A stretch of 64,000 nucleotides of DNA from positions 124,001-188,000 of the forward strand of contig NZ_AUIM01000004.1 in assembly GCF_000423705.1 (NCBI RefSeq). The letters are read 5' to 3'. The notes beneath the pieces were generated by a model. The model was not told the DNA's origin and ran no database searches. It was given only the letters and a program-made list of their open reading frames with translations. Below are positions 17,193 through 26,003 of the stretch, piece by piece (within the stretch, counting starts at the first letter, position 1; the number at the start of each line of letters is the position of its first letter). The stretch comes from Stappia stellulata DSM 5886 (GTDB lineage: Bacteria > Pseudomonadota > Alphaproteobacteria > Rhizobiales > Stappiaceae). Made by a program: the position numbers and the translations under genes.

Positions 17193-19403
17193 ATGACTGA
17201 GCCGCACGTACATGACGCGGATGAAAGGGTCGAGATCGACCTGTCTGCTCTGGCCGGTGCCCTCAAGCGGGCATTGCGGTGGCTTCTGCCGTTGTGTGTC
17301 GCCGTCGCCATTGCAACCATTGTCCTCCTCCAGTTCGTTCCCTCCAAGTACCGCGCCGAATCCAAGGTGCTGATTCAGACCTCCGACGCCGTTTATCCCG
17401 GCGATGTGCGCGGGATCGAGGAAGAGCGGGCGCTGCTCGACAATGAGGGTGTCGCCAGCCAGGTCGAGCTCCTGATGTCCCGCGATCTGCTGCGTCGGGT
17501 AGCGCAGCGGCTGGATCTCGCGTCCATTCCCGAATTCGAGGCCGGACCGAAATCGAACCTCTTTCGCGACGCGCTGGTTGCCCTTGGACTGATGCGCGAT
17601 CCCGGGCGCAATTCTCCCGAAGAGCGTGTGCTCAAGGTTTTCTACGAGAATCTGGAAGTCTACAGGGTCGACGGATCCCGAGTGATTTCCGTCCGCTTCA
17701 CCTCGCGGGACCCCGAGCGGGCCGCGCGTGTCGCCAATGCGCTGGTCGAGGAATACCTGGACCTTCAGTCGTCGGTGAAACGCGAGACGACGGATTTCGC
17801 CGCGACCGCGCTTGAGCCGCAAATCGAGCGCATGCGTCAGGAAGTCAAGGAAGCACAGGAAAAGGTCGAGGCCTTCCGGTCGATGGCCGGCCTGTTGCTG
17901 GGCGCGGACAACCAGACCCTCGACCAGCAACAACTTGGCGAGATCGGGACCGAGCTGTCCGACGCCCGCGCCGCGCAGTCCCAGGCCGAAGCACGTGCCA
18001 ATCTCATCCGTCGGCAACTTGACAGCGGCGCGTCGCTCGACAGCGTGGCCGAGGTGATCAACTCGCAGCTCGTGCAGCGTCTGCGCGAACGCCAGGTCGA
18101 ATTGCAGTCGCGGATCGCCGAGTTGTCGACGACGCTGTTGCCCAATCACCCGCAAATCCGGGCGCTGCGCTCGCAGCTTGCGGATATCGAGCGCCAGATT
18201 CGCAGCGAGGCGTCAAAGATCGCCGCCGGTCTCGAGAACGAGGCCCGCGTCCAGCAGGATCGCGTTGCCTCGCTCACGGCGACGCTCGAGGAATTCAAGA
18301 CGCGGGCGGCAAAATCGAACGAGGAACAAATCCGCCTCCGCGAACTGGAGCGCGAAGCGCAGGTCAAGGCGACCCAGCTCGATCAGCTCATGACCCGCTA
18401 CCGCGAGGCCGACACCCGTCGCAATGCCCCGCAGCTCGGGGCGGATGCCCGCGTGATCTCGCGTGCAACGGTGCCGTTGGAGCCTTATTCGCCAAAGGTT
18501 GTGCCGATTGCCTCGGTCCTGACCTTTGTTGTGTTCATGTTGGGCAGCCTCTGGGCAATCCTCGGGCAGTTCCTGTCCGGTCGGGCCTTCCGTCATCTGC
18601 CCATGGGCGCGTCCGAGCCGCCGGCCGCCGCCGCCATGCCGTCGACGGCTGCGCCGGGCTACCGATCCGCACAAGGCGGTTCTGCCGGGAGCGGGTTCGA
18701 TCATGACTGGCAGACAGCCGGGCAGACGGCCGACGACGAACCTGTCGGCGACACGCTCGACACGTCCGGTCAGGACATCGCCCCGGTGTCCGCGCCGCGG
18801 TCCACGACCGATGCCGCGGTGCCCGTCCCGTCGCCGGTCGCGCCCCCGGCTCTCGACCACCTGCGTCCGCGCCGGGTTGCCGTCCTGAGCGTCGACAGCG
18901 ACGAGGTTGCACAGGAAGTTACCTTCCGTCTCGTGCGCGAGGCGGCGGAAGAGGGGATCATGCCTCTTTTCCTGGAGGTTCGTCCCGATCTTGCGGATGC
19001 CGAAGCCGTGCCGGGGTTTGCCGAACTGCTGGAAGGAACGGCATCCTTTGCCGGCGTCATTTATCGCGATGCAGCCTCGCGCGCCCATGTGATCGAATCG
19101 GGGCGCCGGCTGATCGACGACGATCTTGCCGAGGCTGGACGCTTCGAGATGCTGATGGACGCCATCGATCACACCTACGATCAGGTCTTCTTCGATCTCG
19201 GCCTGATCGACGATTCCCTGATCAGCGCCCAGATTCTCGCCATGGCCGACCAGGTGGTGGTTGCAACGGGCGGGTCGCCGGCAGGGCCTGAACTGGAGGA
19301 CGCGCTCCGCATGCTGGAGGACCAGACGGGCGCGCCCGTTGCGGTGGAATCGGTGCAGCGCAAGGGCGAGACCGCGCGCCGGCACCCGGACATGGCTGCC
19401 TGA
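17193..19403 (+). CDS. Wzz/GumC-family exopolysaccharide chain-length protein with P-loop-less C-terminal domain
   Basis: A 736-residue polysaccharide co-polymerase. Residues 20-60 hold the Wzz start (DLSALAGALKRALRW, a membrane helix, then YRAESKVLIQ). A long coiled-coil periplasmic region follows, including NHPQIRALRSQLADIERQI, and a second membrane helix lies near residues 435-460. A proline/alanine-rich linker leads to a domain shaped like a BY-kinase (RRVAVLSVDSDEVAQEVTFR ... FFDLGLIDDSL). The Walker A Lys and the C-terminal Tyr cluster of Wzc-type kinases are absent, so it is probably not a kinase. The start has GGGAG upstream. Confidence 0.92.
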   Translation: MTEPHVHDADERVEIDLSALAGALKRALRWLLPLCVAVAIATIVLLQFVPSKYRAESKVLIQTSDAVYPGDVRGIEEERALLDNEGVASQVELLMSRDLLRRVAQRLDLASIPEFEAGPKSNLFRDALVALGLMRDPGRNSPEERVLKVFYENLEVYRVDGSRVISVRFTSRDPERAARVANALVEEYLDLQSSVKRETTDFAATALEPQIERMRQEVKEAQEKVEAFRSMAGLLLGADNQTLDQQQLGEIGTELSDARAAQSQAEARANLIRRQLDSGASLDSVAEVINSQLVQRLRERQVELQSRIAELSTTLLPNHPQIRALRSQLADIERQIRSEASKIAAGLENEARVQQDRVASLTATLEEFKTRAAKSNEEQIRLRELEREAQVKATQLDQLMTRYREADTRRNAPQLGADARVISRATVPLEPYSPKVVPIASVLTFVVFMLGSLWAILGQFLSGRAFRHLPMGASEPPAAAAMPSTAAPGYRSAQGGSAGSGFDHDWQTAGQTADDEPVGDTLDTSGQDIAPVSAPRSTTDAAVPVPSPVAPPALDHLRPRRVAVLSVDSDEVAQEVTFRLVREAAEEGIMPLFLEVRPDLADAEAVPGFAELLEGTASFAGVIYRDAASRAHVIESGRRLIDDDLAEAGRFEMLMDAIDHTYDQVFFDLGLIDDSLISAQILAMADQVVVATGGSPAGPELEDALRMLEDQTGAPVAVESVQRKGETARRHPDMAA

Positions 19404-19430
19404 GGCGAGGCCACGCCTTCGCGTTCACGA

Positions 19431-19468
19431 AAAAAGGCCCGTCGCATGACAATGCGGCGGGCCTTTGT
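19431..19468. terminator. Rho-independent terminator after the Wzc-like gene
   Basis: AAAGGCCCG-T-CGCAT pairs with ATGCGGCGGGCCTTT around loop GACA, with an A-run on the left. It can also end the minus-strand acyltransferase gene on the right. Confidence 0.85.
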
Positions 19469-19491
19469 GTATCGACCGTACTCCGGGCGGG

Positions 19492-20718
19492 TCAGGCCTT
19501 GAGCTTGCGAACCTTGCGCACCAGTCCCCAAAGCCTTGGCGAGCTGCGGATCCGCCGCTTGATCCGGCGCAGCGCCTGGATGGCCGACGAGGCGATCCGT
19601 CCCTTGGTCGACACCGGCACCTCGACGTCCATCAGGAGCTCCTTGTCGGCCCATGCGGTCTTGTAGCGCTCCGCGCCGAGCCCGAAGTCGAAGGTTGTCG
19701 CACCGAGCGCGCAGGCGTCGGCAATCACGGCGTTCAGCAGGAGGTCTCCGGGGCTGTGGTTGGCGATGCTTTCGCAGATGCTGTTGGTATAGGCATGAAA
19801 CCGCCCGAACCGCATGCCCGACAGATAGGTCGCGCGAACGGTGCCGTCGATCAGCAGCGCATGGATCATGAAACGGTCGGAGCCGTCGGCGAGGGCGCGT
19901 TGGAGCTGATCCTCCAGGAATGCATGGGCATCGGCGTGATGAAACACGTTTGGAATGCCGTGCGATGCCTGGCGGGCGCTGCGTTGCGCCACAAGTGCGT
20001 GAAGGAAATGCGATGCGGTCGCCGCATCGACCGCGCGTTCATAGCGCAAGGCGCCGGTTTCGGAGAGCTTGCGTTCCTTCGCGCGCAGTTTCTTGCGTGC
20101 GCTGGCGCTGCGTCTGGCGCGATAGATCGTCTCGAAGTCCGGGGACAGCGGAAAGGCATGGATCGAATTGAGGCTTTCGATGGCGTGCTGGTCGATCAGC
20201 GGATGGATGCGCTCGTCGATCGTTGAGGGAACGTATTTCAGGTCAAAGAGGTCGACCCCGTGCGCCCGGCCCAGCTCGACCAGCGCCTTGTGCAACGAAT
20301 GGGTGTGAATGCCGGCAAGAATGTCCTTGCGCCAAAGTCCGCTGTTCTGGTTGCCGTGGAAGTCACCGAGAAACCGTCCGATGGTAAAAGTGCCTTTTGC
20401 CTTCCCGGTCAATCCGAGCGGGAGCAGGAAAGCAGGTTCGCCCCGGATTTCGCCGACCACGATCAGGGCGCGGATGCCGCGCGGTCGGCCCACGAGCCGG
20501 TACCAGGACGACAGCCAGTCATAGGTGGTGAACAGGGTGCCGAAGGCATTGATTTCCAACGCTCGCCATTCCGCCTCGACCTCGGCCGGATCGGATGCTG
20601 CGCGGATGACGAACTCTCCGGATTCAAGCATGGCATCCAGTCTCATGGCTTCCAGGTCCATCTCTTCCCAGTCGTGCGACTGGAACAGGTCTGCGGACCG
20701 GGCGAGGGCGTTGGACAT
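19492..20718 (-). CDS. GNAT-family acyltransferase (CelD/BioF2-like)
   Basis: A 408-residue protein of the Acetyltransf_6 (CelD/BioF2, FemAB-like) group, built from two GNAT-like halves. Recognisable segments are the WRALEINAFGTLFTTYDWLS start of the first half, the basic RRSASARKKLRAKERKL stretch and the second-half FDFGLGAERYKTAWADKE block, a strong hallmark of the group. Members acylate or aminoacylate cell-surface polymers, often within polysaccharide loci; the substrate here is unknown. The ATG at 20718 has AAGGTTGAG upstream; a second in-frame ATG at 20751 is possible. It is divergent from the deacetylase gene. Confidence 0.88.
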   Translation of the reverse strand: MSNALARSADLFQSHDWEEMDLEAMRLDAMLESGEFVIRAASDPAEVEAEWRALEINAFGTLFTTYDWLSSWYRLVGRPRGIRALIVVGEIRGEPAFLLPLGLTGKAKGTFTIGRFLGDFHGNQNSGLWRKDILAGIHTHSLHKALVELGRAHGVDLFDLKYVPSTIDERIHPLIDQHAIESLNSIHAFPLSPDFETIYRARRSASARKKLRAKERKLSETGALRYERAVDAATASHFLHALVAQRSARQASHGIPNVFHHADAHAFLEDQLQRALADGSDRFMIHALLIDGTVRATYLSGMRFGRFHAYTNSICESIANHSPGDLLLNAVIADACALGATTFDFGLGAERYKTAWADKELLMDVEVPVSTKGRIASSAIQALRRIKRRIRSSPRLWGLVRKVRKLKA

Positions 20719-20843
20719 GTGCTCAACCTTTGAAAACACCTGCCGGAGCATCGGCTGGCCTCTACTACAATCTTGAATAGCAAGGAGTTCTAAAGAAAAC
20801 GTCGATAGGGTCGAGCCGATTGCACTCGGAATCGGTTTCGCAA

Positions 20844-21923
20844 ATGGACATGCGACGGCAAATGTTGGCAACGGGGTGTCGCCTCCTGCATTCAAGCGGG
20901 ATGGGACGGTTGCTCGCGCCGCTCACCGGTCATCGCGGTCTGGTGTTCACCCTGCACAGCGTCCGTCCCCAGAGCCGGATGCACGGATTTGCGCCGAACC
21001 GGCATCTCACCGTAACTCCGGAGTTTTTGGAACGCACCATCGTGCAGGCGCGCGCGGCGGGGCTGCGCATCGTCTCGCTCGCGGAAGCACTCGATCATGT
21101 CGAGACCGACGATCCGGCGGCCCAGCGTGTGTGCGCCTTCACATTCGACGACGGATATCGCGACAATCTGATCCATGCCTATCCGGTGCTGCGAAAGCAC
21201 GAAGTACCCTTCACCATCTTCGTGACCTCCGGTTTCGTCGACCGTAGCAGCGAGATCTGGTGGGAAGCCCTGGAACGGATCGTGCGGGGGGCCTCGTCCA
21301 TCGAAACGCCGATCGGCGAGCGCATGCGAACCCTGGATGCAAGCACCCGGGACGGGAAGGTCCGCATCTACGACCGGCTGCTGCACTGGTTTACCAAGGA
21401 GCTGGGCGAGGAGTCCCAACGGGTGGAGCTGCGCAGGCTTGCGGCGGTTCACGGGCTGGACCTTGCCGCGCTCGCCGATGAGCTCATTCTGGACTGGGAC
21501 GAGTTGCGCAGCTTGTGCCGCGATCCGCTTTTCACGGTCGGTGCGCACACGCACAATCATTTCGCGCTGGCGCGCCTGTCGCGCACGCGCATGCAGGACG
21601 ATATCGCAGCCGGACTGGAAAGGCTTGCCGCCGAGCTCGGCGTGACGCCGCAGGTCTTTGCCTATCCCTACGGTTTCGAGGCGGCGGTCAATCACCAGTC
21701 GCAGGAGGTCGTCTCGCAATTCAACTTTCGCGCCGCCTTCACCACGCATCCTGGCATGCTCGAAAGGAAAGCGGATCGCTTCGCGATGCCGCGGGTATCG
21801 ATGAACGGCTATTTTCAGGATGCCGCGATCGTTTCGCAATATCTCAACGGCGCGCCGTTTCCGATCTACAACATGCTGCGCAGGATCCGGGACGGGGTCA
21901 GTCTGCGTCGGACGTGTTCGTAA
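20844..21923 (+). CDS. Polysaccharide deacetylase family protein
   Basis: A NodB-fold carbohydrate esterase (CE4) of about 359 residues. The first catalytic motif is FTFDDGYRDN (the two Asp residues are base and metal ligand). The second is VGAHTHNHFALA, with the metal His pair H-x3-H. A later AYPYGFE strand fits motif 3. There is no signal peptide, so it may act in the cytoplasm or be exported by other means. The insertion between motifs 1 and 2 (about 130 residues) is long for the family. Start codons at 20820 (TTG), 20844 and 20850 compete and none has a clear ribosome binding site. It overlaps the convergent DUF2842 gene by 26 bases. Confidence 0.88.
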   Translation: MDMRRQMLATGCRLLHSSGMGRLLAPLTGHRGLVFTLHSVRPQSRMHGFAPNRHLTVTPEFLERTIVQARAAGLRIVSLAEALDHVETDDPAAQRVCAFTFDDGYRDNLIHAYPVLRKHEVPFTIFVTSGFVDRSSEIWWEALERIVRGASSIETPIGERMRTLDASTRDGKVRIYDRLLHWFTKELGEESQRVELRRLAAVHGLDLAALADELILDWDELRSLCRDPLFTVGAHTHNHFALARLSRTRMQDDIAAGLERLAAELGVTPQVFAYPYGFEAAVNHQSQEVVSQFNFRAAFTTHPGMLERKADRFAMPRVSMNGYFQDAAIVSQYLNGAPFPIYNMLRRIRDGVSLRRTCS

Positions 21924-22155
21924 GCGCCTGCGCCCGCGCCTTGGCCTCGAGCCGCTCCGGCTTGTCCATCCACCACATGATCGCGCCGGCCGGGATTGTC
22001 CACAACAGGCCGGCCACGGCGAAATAGAGAAACTGCACGCCCGTCGGACGGTTCTGCATGGTCATGTCGCCGATCACCATCGCCACGAAGGCATAAACGA
22101 TCACGAAGACGACGAGCATGATCATTCCGATGAATTTGCGCAGGCGAGGGGGCAT
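21898..22155 (-). CDS. DUF2842 domain-containing membrane protein
   Basis: An 85-residue protein with two membrane helices (GMIMLVVFVIVYAFVAMVIG and a second one before MWWMDKPE). The MPPRLRKFIGM start and the Trp-Trp-Met-Asp-Lys-Pro ending are typical of the alphaproteobacterial DUF2842 family, which usually lies beside heme A synthase as here. Function is unknown; the neighbourhood suggests a link to cytochrome oxidase assembly. It is divergent from ctaA. Confidence 0.88.
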   Translation of the reverse strand: MPPRLRKFIGMIMLVVFVIVYAFVAMVIGDMTMQNRPTGVQFLYFAVAGLLWTIPAGAIMWWMDKPERLEAKARAQALTNTSDAD

Positions 22156-22309
22156 GGCGTTCTCCGTTGCGGGGCGTGTGGCGTGGGGATGTGTCACATC
22201 ACAGGCATTCGTCAAGCCCTTGCCAAGCGCCCGTGCCGCCTATAACCGACCGTAGTGTTCCGGTGACCACCCGCCGGGCGGCCCGTTTTTCCCTGCGAGC
22301 GATCAAAGC

Positions 22310-23404
22310 ATGAGCGACGTTCCCTTCGATACCTCTCTTTCCACCGGACCTTCCAGCGAAAAAATCTCGCGCGACCGCCGTGCGATCCGGATCTGGCTTT
22401 ATGCGATGTGCTTGCTGGTTTTCGCGATGATCGTGGTTGGCGGTGCGACACGGCTGACCGATTCCGGCCTGTCGATCACCGAATGGGAGCCGATCCACGG
22501 CGTGATCCCGCCGCTCTCCGTCGCGGAATGGGAGGAGGAGCTGGAGAAATACCGCCAGATCCCCGAATACCAGCTCGTCAACAAGGGCATGTCGCTCGCC
22601 GAATTCCAGTTCATCTACTGGTGGGAATGGGGCCACAGGCTGCTCGGACGGGTGATCGGCGTCGCCTTTTTCGTTCCGCTGGTTTGGTTCTGGGCACGCG
22701 GTCGCGTCGAGCGCGGGTTGCTGCCGTGGCTCGTGGGCGGTTTCGTGCTTGGCGGGATGCAGGGAGTGATCGGCTGGTGGATGGTCGTCTCGGGCCTGGC
22801 CGACCGGGTCGATGTCAGCCAGTACCGGCTTGCCACCCATCTGACACTTGCCTGTCTGATCTTCGCCTATCTGTTCGGACTGGCGCGCTATCTCGCGCTG
22901 ATCCCGGCCACGGTGCCCCGGCCCGCGATGAAAAAGGGCGCCTACACCGGCGCCGCCGCTGCAATCGTCGCGCTGTTGTTCGTGCAGATCTTTCTCGGTG
23001 GCCTGGTCGCCGGGCTGAAGGCGGGCCTGGCCTTCAACACCTGGCCCTTGATGGACGGGGCCTTCATCCCAGCCGGGCTGTGGACGATGACGCCTGTGTG
23101 GCTCAATCACTTCGAGAGCGTGCTGACCGTCCAGTTCCAGCACCGCATGACCGCCTATGCGCTTGCAATCGCCGCCGTCTGGCTTTGGGTGTCGGTGATG
23201 CGCAACCCGGCCGCGCGACACCTCGCGACGGCCGCGCCGGTGCTCGTTCTCGCCATTTCCGTCCAGATGGTGATCGGGATCGCGACCCTGCTCGGGCAGG
23301 TGCCGTTCTGGCTGGCACTGGCACACCAGGGCTTCATCGTTGTCGTGATCGCGGCCTGCATCGAGGTCTGGGCGCGGGCCCGCTTCGCGGCACGAGCCGT
23401 TTAA
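22310..23404 (+). CDS. ctaA: Heme A synthase (COX15/CtaA)
   Basis: Oxidises the C8 methyl of heme O to make heme A for aa3-type cytochrome oxidase. The 364-residue protein has eight membrane helices and the conserved features of type 2 (alphaproteobacterial/mitochondrial) CtaA: VVGGATRLTDSGLSITEW after helix 1, the EWGHRLLGR heme-ligand motif near residue 110, the ATHL His in the middle, and in the second half FQHRMTAY and LAHQG. Transcription ends at a strong hairpin 20 bases downstream. Confidence 0.97.
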   Translation: MSDVPFDTSLSTGPSSEKISRDRRAIRIWLYAMCLLVFAMIVVGGATRLTDSGLSITEWEPIHGVIPPLSVAEWEEELEKYRQIPEYQLVNKGMSLAEFQFIYWWEWGHRLLGRVIGVAFFVPLVWFWARGRVERGLLPWLVGGFVLGGMQGVIGWWMVVSGLADRVDVSQYRLATHLTLACLIFAYLFGLARYLALIPATVPRPAMKKGAYTGAAAAIVALLFVQIFLGGLVAGLKAGLAFNTWPLMDGAFIPAGLWTMTPVWLNHFESVLTVQFQHRMTAYALAIAAVWLWVSVMRNPAARHLATAAPVLVLAISVQMVIGIATLLGQVPFWLALAHQGFIVVVIAACIEVWARARFAARAV

Positions 23405-23426
23405 GACGCCTGCAGCCTACGAATGC

Positions 23427-23457
23427 GAAACAGGCCGGGCATTGCCCGGCCTGTTTG
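23427..23457. terminator. Bidirectional rho-independent terminator between ctaA and metY
   Basis: AAACAGGCCGGGC and GCCCGGCCTGTTT form a 13-base-pair stem around a 3-4-base loop, with A and T runs on either side. It serves both convergent genes. Confidence 0.9.
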
Positions 23458-23480
23458 CGTCTTGTCTGAGACTGTCTTGC

Positions 23481-24770
23481 TCAGCCGTCGATGGCGGCCA
23501 GCGCCTGCTCGAGATCTGCGATGATGTCTTCCGCGTCTTCCAGGCCGATCGACAGGCGCACCACGTCGGACGTTGCACCGGCCGCCCCGCGCTGCTCTTC
23601 GGTGAGCTGCTTGTGGGTGGTCGAGGCCGGGTGGATGATCAGCGAGCGCGTGTCGCCGATATTGGCGAGATGCGACAGGATCTGGCAGTTGGTCACGACG
23701 GCAACGCCGGCTTCATAGCCGCCCTTGACGCCGAAGGTGAAGACCGCGCCGCCGCCCTTGGGCATGTATTTCTGCTGCCGCTCGTGGTTGGGATCGCCCG
23801 GCAGGCCGGCGTAGGACACCCAGGCGACCTTGTCGTGGCCCTGAAGGAATTCCGCCACCTTCTGCGCATTGTCGCAGTGGCGCTGCATGCGCAGCGGCAG
23901 GGTCTCGATGCCGGTGAGCAGCATGAAGGAGTTCATCGGCGAGATCGCCGGGCCGAGATCGCGCAGGCCAAGCACCCGGCAGGCGATGGCGAAGGCGAAA
24001 TTGCCGAAAGTCTCGTGCAGCACCATGCCGGAATACTCCGGGCGCGGCTTGGAGAGCATCGGATAGTTTTCGGTGGAGGACCAGTCGTAGGTGCCGCCGT
24101 CGACCAGAACGCCACCCATGGAGTTGCCGTGTCCGCCCATGAATTTCGTCAGCGAGTGCAGCACGATGTCCGCGCCATGCTCGATCGGACGGCACAGGTA
24201 GGGCGTCGCCATCGTGTTGTCGACGACGAGCGGAATGTTGTGCTTGCGCGCGATTTCCGAAATGGCCGCGATGTCGGTGACGACGCCGCCGGGATTGGCG
24301 AGGCTCTCGATGAAGATTGCGCGGGTCTTGTCGTTGATCAGGGCGTCGAAGCTCGCCGGATCCGTGGCGTCGGCCCACTGGACCTCCCAGCCGAAGCTCT
24401 TGAACGAATGGTTCAACTGGTTGATCGATCCGCCATAAAGCTTGTTGCCTGCGACGATGTTGTCGCCCGGCGTCATCATCGCATGGAAGGTGAGGAGTTG
24501 GGCGGAGTGCCCGGACGCGGTTGCAAGCGCTGCCGTGCCGCCCTCTAGCGCTGCCACGCGCTCTTCCAGCACCGCCGTCGTCGGATTGGTGATGCGGGTG
24601 TAGATGTTGCCGAAGGCCTGAAGGCCGAACAGCGAGGCGGCATGGTCGACGTCGTCGAACACGAAAGAGGTCGTCTGGTAGATCGGCGTCACCCGCGCCC
24701 CGGTGGACGGGTCGGGCTGGGCGCCCGCATGGATGGCGAGCGTCGAGAAACCGGGAATGCGGTCGGACAT
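23481..24770 (-). CDS. metY: O-acetylhomoserine aminocarboxypropyltransferase (sulfhydrylase)
   Basis: A PLP enzyme that makes homocysteine from O-acetylhomoserine and sulfide. The 429 residues match the long MetY type of the Cys/Met metabolism family: FSTLAIHAGAQPDPSTGAR start, PIYQTTSFVFDD, the phosphate-binding region ATASGHSAQ, the VDNTMATPYLCRPIEHGADI block and the PLP lysine in HSLTKFMGGHG. AGGAG lies ahead of the ATG at 24770, and a plausible sigma-70 promoter lies 41-69 bases upstream. Confidence 0.95.
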   Translation of the reverse strand: MSDRIPGFSTLAIHAGAQPDPSTGARVTPIYQTTSFVFDDVDHAASLFGLQAFGNIYTRITNPTTAVLEERVAALEGGTAALATASGHSAQLLTFHAMMTPGDNIVAGNKLYGGSINQLNHSFKSFGWEVQWADATDPASFDALINDKTRAIFIESLANPGGVVTDIAAISEIARKHNIPLVVDNTMATPYLCRPIEHGADIVLHSLTKFMGGHGNSMGGVLVDGGTYDWSSTENYPMLSKPRPEYSGMVLHETFGNFAFAIACRVLGLRDLGPAISPMNSFMLLTGIETLPLRMQRHCDNAQKVAEFLQGHDKVAWVSYAGLPGDPNHERQQKYMPKGGGAVFTFGVKGGYEAGVAVVTNCQILSHLANIGDTRSLIIHPASTTHKQLTEEQRGAAGATSDVVRLSIGLEDAEDIIADLEQALAAIDG

Positions 24771-24810
24771 GAAATTCTCCTCAATCGACAAATGTCGGAA
24801 AGCCGGCGGC

Positions 24811-24839
24811 ATACTGGCGCAAGGGGGGAAGCGCGTCAA
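24811..24839 (-). promoter_or_regulatory. Probable sigma-70-type promoter of metY
   Basis: On the minus strand TTGACG is followed after 17 bases by CAGTAT, about 40 bases upstream of the start codon. The -35 element matches the consensus well and the -10 only partly. Confidence 0.4.
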
Positions 24840-24884
24840 AGCAAAGCGCGGTCGTTTTCCTCAGTCGGATTAGGATCAGATACT

Positions 24885-24910
24885 TTCGTCACCGCGCATT
24901 TTGTGACGAA
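24885..24910. repeat. Perfect 8-base inverted repeat upstream of metY
   Basis: TTCGTCAC and GTGACGAA are separated by 10 bases, 115-140 bases upstream of the metY start and just beyond the end of the deacylase gene. It has no T-run, so it looks more like an operator or a 5' structure than a terminator. Confidence 0.45.
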
Positions 24911-24941
24911 GACAGCTTCCATCCCGATGAGCGCCTGCGTC

Positions 24942-26003
24942 TCAGATGATCTCGTCTTCATCGAACAGCGGATCGCGGCCGATTTCCTCGTTTAGACTGG
25001 CGAGCGCGGGCTCCGCGTCGCCCTGGGCAACGCGCATCACATGGAACAGGGCGTCGCCCTCGTTGACGATCGGAAGATTGGTGCGGCCGATGATCAGCCC
25101 GTCCGTCGTCGCCGCGACCGGCCGGTCCCGTTCGCCGAAGGGATCGGAAACGATGCCAAGGACATCGCCCTCGCAAACACTGTCGCCGATGGTCTTGAAA
25201 GCGCGCAACAGCCCGCCCGCGGGGGCGCGCAGCCAGGTGGTCGAGCGACCGCGCAGCGACGCGAGCTTGGGGCGCGTCACTCCTTTCGGACCGACCATGC
25301 CCAGCCTGCGCATGACGCGCAGGATGCCGCTGACCCCCACGCGCACGGCGAACTCGTCGAACCGCAGCCCTTCGCCGGCCTCGTAGAGCAGGATGTCGAC
25401 ATCGTGCTTTTGCGCGGCCTGGCGCAGCGATCCGTCGCGCAGCGGCGAGACCAGCAGGACAGGTGCGCCAAAGGCTTCGGCCAGCGCCAGCGTTTCCGGC
25501 CGGGTCGGCGAGACGCGGATCTGCGGCAGGTTTGTGCGGTGGATGGCGGCCGAATGCAGGTCGATGCCGACATCGGAGCGCTCCACCACCTCCGACATGA
25601 AGAGCTGCGCCAGCCGCGCGGCGAGCGATCCGCGCGCGCTGCCGGGAAAACTGCGGTTGAGATCGCGGCGGTCGGGCAGATAGCGCGAGTGGTTGTGAAA
25701 CCCGAAGGTGTTGACGATCGGAACCACCAGAAGCGTGCCGCGCAGGCTGTCTAGGCTGTCGATCGACAACAGCCGGCGCGCGATTTCCACGCCGATGATC
25801 TCGTCGCCGTGAACCGCGGCGCTGACAAACAGCGTCGGCCCGGGGCGCGCGCCATGCACGACATGGACCGACATCGAGACCGGCGTGTGATCCGACAGAA
25901 CGCTGACCGGCAGGTCGACGGTGCGCCGCGTTCCGGCTTCGACCGTAAAGTCGCCGATCTCGAACGGCGGGCGGTCTTTCCGTTTCCGGCTGTCCGTGCT
26001 CAC
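24942..26003 (-). CDS. Succinylglutamate desuccinylase/aspartoacylase family zinc hydrolase
   Basis: A 353-residue member of the AstE/AspA zinc carboxypeptidase-like family. The metal motif appears as [16 protein letters not shown], the Arg pair as [13 protein letters not shown], and the third ligand region as [20 protein letters not shown]-terminal lipoyl-like beta domain ([24 protein letters not shown]) is typical of the group. The exact substrate is unknown. It starts with GTG overlapping the rimK-like stop by four bases (GTGA), so it is translationally coupled as the third gene of rimB-rimK-deacylase. A removal step on a glutamate-like modification is an attractive guess. Confidence 0.88.
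   Translation of the reverse strand: MSTDSRKRKDRPPFEIGDFTVEAGTRRTVDLPVSVLSDHTPVSMSVHVVHGARPGPTLFVSAAVHGDEIIGVEIARRLLSIDSLDSLRGTLLVVPIVNTFGFHNHSRYLPDRRDLNRSFPGSARGSLAARLAQLFMSEVVERSDVGIDLHSAAIHRTNLPQIRVSPTRPETLALAEAFGAPVLLVSPLRDGSLRQAAQKHDVDILLYEAGEGLRFDEFAVRVGVSGILRVMRRLGMVGPKGVTRPKLASLRGRSTTWLRAPAGGLLRAFKTIGDSVCEGDVLGIVSDPFGERDRPVAATTDGLIIGRTNLPIVNEGDALFHVMRVAQGDAEPALASLNEEIGRDPLFDEDEII

Noticed and set aside
22500-22560. Additional GGAGGAG-type hairpin loop
   Set aside because: The GGAGGAGGAG here lies inside ctaA codons for a Glu-rich loop and has no flanking stem like those at 55.8-56.6 kb.
24771-24941. SAM riboswitch ahead of metY
   Set aside because: The conserved core of SAM-II and of the SAM/SAH type, with its pseudoknot pairing, could not be found on the minus strand; only a short inverted repeat is present.
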